This document shows, piece after piece, positions 61,130 through 64,000 of a stretch of DNA of 64,000 nt. A program made the position numbers and the translations under genes. The notes under the pieces were generated by a model. The model did not search any database and was not told the origin of the DNA. It saw only the letters and a list, made by a program, of their open reading frames with translations. Source of the stretch: JALZKA01 sp963721645 (GTDB taxonomy: Bacteria > Actinomycetota > Thermoleophilia > Solirubrobacterales > 70-9); the NCBI GenBank assembly GCA_963721645.1, contig CAVRJK010000002.1:1364001-1428000 (forward strand), in the 5' to 3' direction. The number at the start of each line of letters is the position of its first letter. The stretch's first letter is position 1.

Positions 61130-62129
61130 ATGGATTCGGCCGCTGAACTGGGGCGCTTCCGGCGCCTCGTCACCGCCACGATCGTCGCGACCTTCGTCCT
61201 CATCCTGATCGGCGGGATCGTGCGAGTCTCCGACTCCGGTCTTGGCTGCGGTCCGGCCGGGTCGGGCACGCACGGCTGGCCTCTGTGTGAGGGCGGCGTC
61301 ATCCCGGTCGCTTCCGCCGAGTCCATGATCGAGTACTCGCACCGGGTGGCAGCCGGTGTCGTGGCGGTCCTGATGCTGATGGTCGCCTGGCGCGCCTGGC
61401 GAGGCCTTCGCGATTACCGCTGGATCGTCGGTCTCTCGGCGACCGCGGGCGTGCTGGTCCTGGCCCAGGCGGGACTTGGGCGGCCTCACCGTCGAGGAAG
61501 GCCTCCACGAGTACCTGGTTGCCGGGCACCTCGGCCTGGCGATGATCTTTCTCGGGACCCTCTTCGCGATTCGGCGCCTCGCCTCTTCGCCCGAGCCCAG
61601 GCCCGCCTCCGGCAGCGGCCTCCTGCGCGCGCTCTCGATCGTCACCGCCGTTCTGATCCTGGCGACGATCGTGGCCGGAGGCCTCGTCGCCGGTACTGAG
61701 GGCGAAGGGACGCCCACTGAGCCCATTCTGGGCGCCCACACGGCTTGTGGAGAGCAGTTCCCGACCTGCATCTCCCAGGGCTTCATGCCGTTCGGCGTCG
61801 ACCGCCTCGTCGACATCCAGCTCGTCCACCGCCTCTTCATGTATCTGACCGCGCTCTCGGTCCTGGCACTCGTCGCCGTCGCGATCCGCCAACGCGCTCC
61901 CAGCCGCTCGTTCGTCGCCGTCGGCGGCCTCGTGGCTGCACAGATCCTCCTGGGCGCAGCCAACGTCTGGCTCGGCAAGCACGCAGGCCTGATCCTTGCC
62001 CACCTCAGCCTGGGCACGGTGATCTGGGCGACGATCATCTACGCCAACACAACGCTGATGGCGATCCCCGCGCCGCGCTCGGCCCGACTGCCGCACCGCG
62101 ACGCGACCGGAGAGGCGGCAACGGTCTGA
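61130..62129 (+). pseudogene. ctaA: Heme A synthase (CtaA/COX15), one frameshift
   Basis: About 332 codons. The first part (61130 to about 61471) has FVLILIGGIVRVSDSGLGCG, the Cys-containing WPLCEGG loop and IEYSHRVAAG; the second part continues GGLTVEEGLHEYLVAGHLGLAM, HTACGEQFPTC, IQLVHRLFMYLTAL and LILAHLSLGTVIWA. Deleting one T in the CTTGG near 61471 restores QAGLGGLTVEEGL. All four heme-binding histidines and both Cys pairs are kept. The enzyme oxidises heme O to heme A. It starts five bases after subunit I and overlaps ctaB (TGATG). Confidence 0.88.
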
Positions 62130-63052
62130 TGGAGTCCGCGACAGCGACACGCGACGCAGGCCTCGGATACGGCGCAGAGGCGCGGCCCACCTTCATGGCC
62201 CACGTGCGCGACTACATCGCGCTCACCAAGCCGCGCATCATCTCGCTTCTCCTGGTCACGACCGTCGCAACGATGGTCGTTGCGATGCCGGAGGGCCTCG
62301 CCCTGTCGACCGTCCTTTGGACGATGCTCGGCGGCTACCTCGCCGCAGGCGGAGCCGGCGCGATCAACCACTATCTCGACCGGGAGCGGGACGCCCGGAT
62401 GGCAAGGACACGCTCCCGGCCGCTCGTGTCCGGGCGAATCGAGCCGGTGCACGGGCTCGTGTTCGGGATCGTTCTCGGGGTCCTTGCCTTCGTCCAGCTT
62501 GCGATCACCGTGAACATGCTGGCCGCCGTCCTGGCGATGACGGGCCTCCTCGGGTACGTCTTCGTCTACACGATGTGGCTGAAGCCGCTGACGCCTCAAA
62601 ACATCGTGATCGGCGGCGCAGCGGGAGCGGTGCCGCCCCTGGTGGGCTGGGCCGCAGCGACGGGCAGCCTCACCCTCGACTCCCTCTATCCGTTTGCGAT
62701 CGTCTTCATGTGGACCCCGCCTCACTTCTGGGCGTTGTCGCTCCTCATCAAGGACGACTACGCGCGGACCGGCGTGCCGATGATGCCCGTCGTCCGGGGC
62801 GAGGAGTCAACGCGGCGCCAGATCATCGTCTACTCGGTACTCCTGGTCGCCCTGACGCTCGCACCGGTCGCAACCGGGCTCTTCGGAGGCATCTACCTCG
62901 CGGCGGCTCTCGTGCTCGGCGGCACCTTTTTGGCCCTCGCCGTCCGGCTCCTGCGCTCACCCTCTCGCAAGGCGGCCCTTCGCCTCTACCTCTCGTCGCT
63001 CGCCTACCTCGCGCTCCTCTTTACCGCGATGGCCATCGACCGGGCCGTATAG
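62129..63052 (+). CDS. ctaB: Protoheme IX farnesyltransferase (heme O synthase)
   Basis: 307 residues, intact. UbiA-type prenyltransferase with DYIALTKPRIISLLLVTT, first Asp-rich motif INHYLDRERDARMART, MWLKPLTPQNIVIGGAAGAVPPLVGWAAATG, WTPPHFWALSLLIKDDYARTGVPMMPVV and nine helices. It makes heme O from heme B, the step before heme A synthase, whose gene is immediately upstream and overlaps this start. Confidence 0.97.
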   Translation: MESATATRDAGLGYGAEARPTFMAHVRDYIALTKPRIISLLLVTTVATMVVAMPEGLALSTVLWTMLGGYLAAGGAGAINHYLDRERDARMARTRSRPLVSGRIEPVHGLVFGIVLGVLAFVQLAITVNMLAAVLAMTGLLGYVFVYTMWLKPLTPQNIVIGGAAGAVPPLVGWAAATGSLTLDSLYPFAIVFMWTPPHFWALSLLIKDDYARTGVPMMPVVRGEESTRRQIIVYSVLLVALTLAPVATGLFGGIYLAAALVLGGTFLALAVRLLRSPSRKAALRLYLSSLAYLALLFTAMAIDRAV

Positions 63053-63064
63053 AGTTCCGCACCA

Positions 63065-63175
63065 ATGGACAGGCGACTCGCTGACAAGAATCTCCGGACC
63101 GGCCTATTCGCGGCGGCCATTGCCGTCGGAGTGTTCGCACTCGCATTCGTGTTCGCGACCTACTACCTCTCATAA
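63065..63175 (+). CDS. 36-residue single-helix membrane protein in the oxidase-like operon
   Basis: ATG at 63065, TAA at 63173-63175, and the next gene's ATG follows directly. The product has a charged N-terminus (MDRRLADKNLRTG) and one membrane helix (LFAAAIAVGVFALAFVFA) ending in TYYLS. Small one-helix subunits are common in cytochrome oxidase operons of actinobacteria. Too short for family assignment; placement supports it. Confidence 0.65.
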   Translation: MDRRLADKNLRTGLFAAAIAVGVFALAFVFATYYLS

Positions 63176-63448
63176 ATGACTGAGGAAGAAGCACCAGCGA
63201 CGGAACTCGTATACGTGCCCGAGCCCTCGTGGGACCCGCCACTCCTGGCAATGGGGCTCGCCGCAGTCGTGGCCGGGATCTTCGTCTGGTGGCCCTACGG
63301 AGTCATCGGCGGCATCGTCGCGCTCGCGGCGGCCGTACGGATGTATCGCGGCATTCAGGACAACGTGGAGCGCCTACCGCGCCGCCAGAAGCTGACCACG
63401 GCGGTACTTCCCGCCGTTCGCCGCAAAGACTCTCAGACCGGCGCCTGA
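63176..63448 (+). CDS. Small two-helix membrane protein, oxidase subunit IV-like position
   Basis: 90 residues. Acidic head with YVPEPSWDPPLLAMG, two hydrophobic segments (GLAAVVAGIFVWW and GVIGGIVALAAAV), then a basic helix with ERLPRRQKLTTAVLPAVRRK. The layout fits the subunit IV-type small proteins at the end of actinobacterial oxidase operons; no signature is decisive. It starts directly after the 36-residue gene's stop. Confidence 0.72.
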   Translation: MTEEEAPATELVYVPEPSWDPPLLAMGLAAVVAGIFVWWPYGVIGGIVALAAAVRMYRGIQDNVERLPRRQKLTTAVLPAVRRKDSQTGA

Positions 63449-63464
63449 GCGCCGCAGGCACGCT

Positions 63465-63887
63465 CTAGGCGTGCGAAGCCTCTGACTCAGGCGACTCCAT
63501 GCTCGACGTGGCGCCGTCGGACGTCCACACGCGCATGATGTCCCGCATCGAAAGCACGCCGACGAGCTGGCCGCCCTCTACGACGACAAGGTGGCGGATG
63601 TGGCGCCGCGACATCTCGACTGCCGCGCGCTCGAGGCTCCAGTTGGGCGAAGCCGAGATGATCGTTCCCGAGAAGTGGTCTCCGACCCGCTCGGTGTCGG
63701 GATCCTCGCCCCTGCCGAGCGAGATCAGAATGTCGCGCTCACTCAGAACGCCGGGCGCCGGCAGCTCCTCGTCGATCACGACCGCGGCCCCCACTTCGCG
63801 GTCGGTCATCTTCTGCGCGGCTTCGCGGAGGGTGTGTCCCGGCCCGACGGTCAAGACCACTCCAGACATTCCGTCCCTGACCTCCAT
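63465..63887 (-). CDS. CBS-domain pair protein
   Basis: 140 residues from the ATG at 63887 (TTG at 63920 and ATG at 63869 are alternatives). Two CBS domains: GVVLTVGPGHTLREAAQKMTD to PGVLSERDILIS (first) and ISASPNWSLERAAVEMSRR to VGVLSMRDIMRVW (second). Each ends with the S-x-RD-I nucleotide-binding motif. Such stand-alone pairs bind adenine nucleotides and act as energy sensors. The bases right of it (63888-64000) hold no visible gene. Confidence 0.93.
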   Translation of the reverse strand: MEVRDGMSGVVLTVGPGHTLREAAQKMTDREVGAAVVIDEELPAPGVLSERDILISLGRGEDPDTERVGDHFSGTIISASPNWSLERAAVEMSRRHIRHLVVVEGGQLVGVLSMRDIMRVWTSDGATSSMESPESEASHA

Positions 63888-64000
63888 ATGTGTTTGCTCC
63901 AGCTCCCTTCGCGTCGTCAATAGTGCGGATTGACGCGAAACATATCCCAGCTGCAGAATTTGTGCGTAGCTAGGCGCGTGAGCTGCCGCTCGGCCAGATA

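Noticed and set aside
58825..61146. 773-codon plus-strand open frame across the oxidase region
   Set aside because: Only its section near 59101-59250 matches subunit I; the remainder is an Arg/Pro-rich shadow of the true frame, kept open by high GC.

Overview
The window is GC-rich, densely packed chromosomal DNA from what looks like a high-GC Gram-positive bacterium. An actinobacterium of the Thermoleophilia (Solirubrobacterales or Gaiellales type) fits best. The grounds are frequent GTG/TTG starts, ATGA/TGATG stop-start overlaps, the tig-clpP-clpX-valS backbone, an LPFTG cell-wall sorting signal, Tat-type exported phosphoesterases, and tRNAs without an encoded CCA. This lineage call is inference; no rRNA is present. 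There is no CRISPR array, transposase or prophage, and no gene-free stretch longer than 300 bases.

Left part (1-24.4 kb). A minus-strand protein-quality-control block (ctaG, a spermidine-synthase-like gene, a 42-residue protein, tig, clpP, an M23 peptidase, then clpX and valS) is interrupted by two tandem secreted paralogs and an aldo/keto reductase-like gene. An HTH regulator with an apparently leaderless promoter follows, with lemA, a small alarmone-hydrolase-like HD protein and corA. Next come an ECF sigma factor overlapping an O6-alkylguanine methyltransferase, a frameshifted PhoD phosphatase, a protein with serine at every third residue, a methyltransferase/GGDEF pair, a 1-Cys peroxiredoxin, an atypical crotonase, a TolB/RTX-like secreted protein and a channel-like membrane protein.

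Middle (24.4-38.2 kb). Seven overlapping minus-strand genes form a surface-glycan operon: three family-2 glycosyltransferases, a FemAB/GNAT-like transferase, a polysaccharide deacetylase, a 1325-residue flippase-kinase-GT-C fusion and a small membrane protein. A divergent two-component system follows, with a duplicated-domain secreted protein between regulator and kinase. Three tRNA genes (His, Arg, Pro) come next; the kinase gene ends inside the antisense tRNA-His.

Right part (38.2-64 kb). This holds a second PhoD-like protein, a DUF1015 protein, cobalamin adenosyltransferase, OsmC, SDR, NUDIX and thiolase genes. It continues with an LPXTG protein with a clear promoter/operator region and a fatty-acid-type operon (class IV aminotransferase, acyl-CoA dehydrogenase, enoyl-CoA hydratase, 3-hydroxyacyl-CoA dehydrogenase). 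An EamA transporter, a bacterial lysyl oxidase, trxB, a frameshifted LPG-synthase-type membrane protein and a PAP2 phosphatase come after that.

The most striking locus is 58.3-63.4 kb. It has the gene layout of a cytochrome oxidase operon (subunit II, subunit I, heme A synthase, heme O synthase, two small membrane proteins). However, the subunit I homolog has lost every histidine that binds heme or CuB and the cross-linked tyrosine, and subunit II has lost the CuA cysteines. The neighbouring heme A and heme O synthases keep their catalytic residues. Seven or more one-base frameshifts occur in the window, nearly all at 56.7-61.5 kb, so this stretch is either decaying or poorly sequenced. The missing ligands lie inside uninterrupted reading frames and are not explained by the frameshifts. 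A GGGGTCAGACCCC-type palindromic repeat recurs at several intergenic sites.
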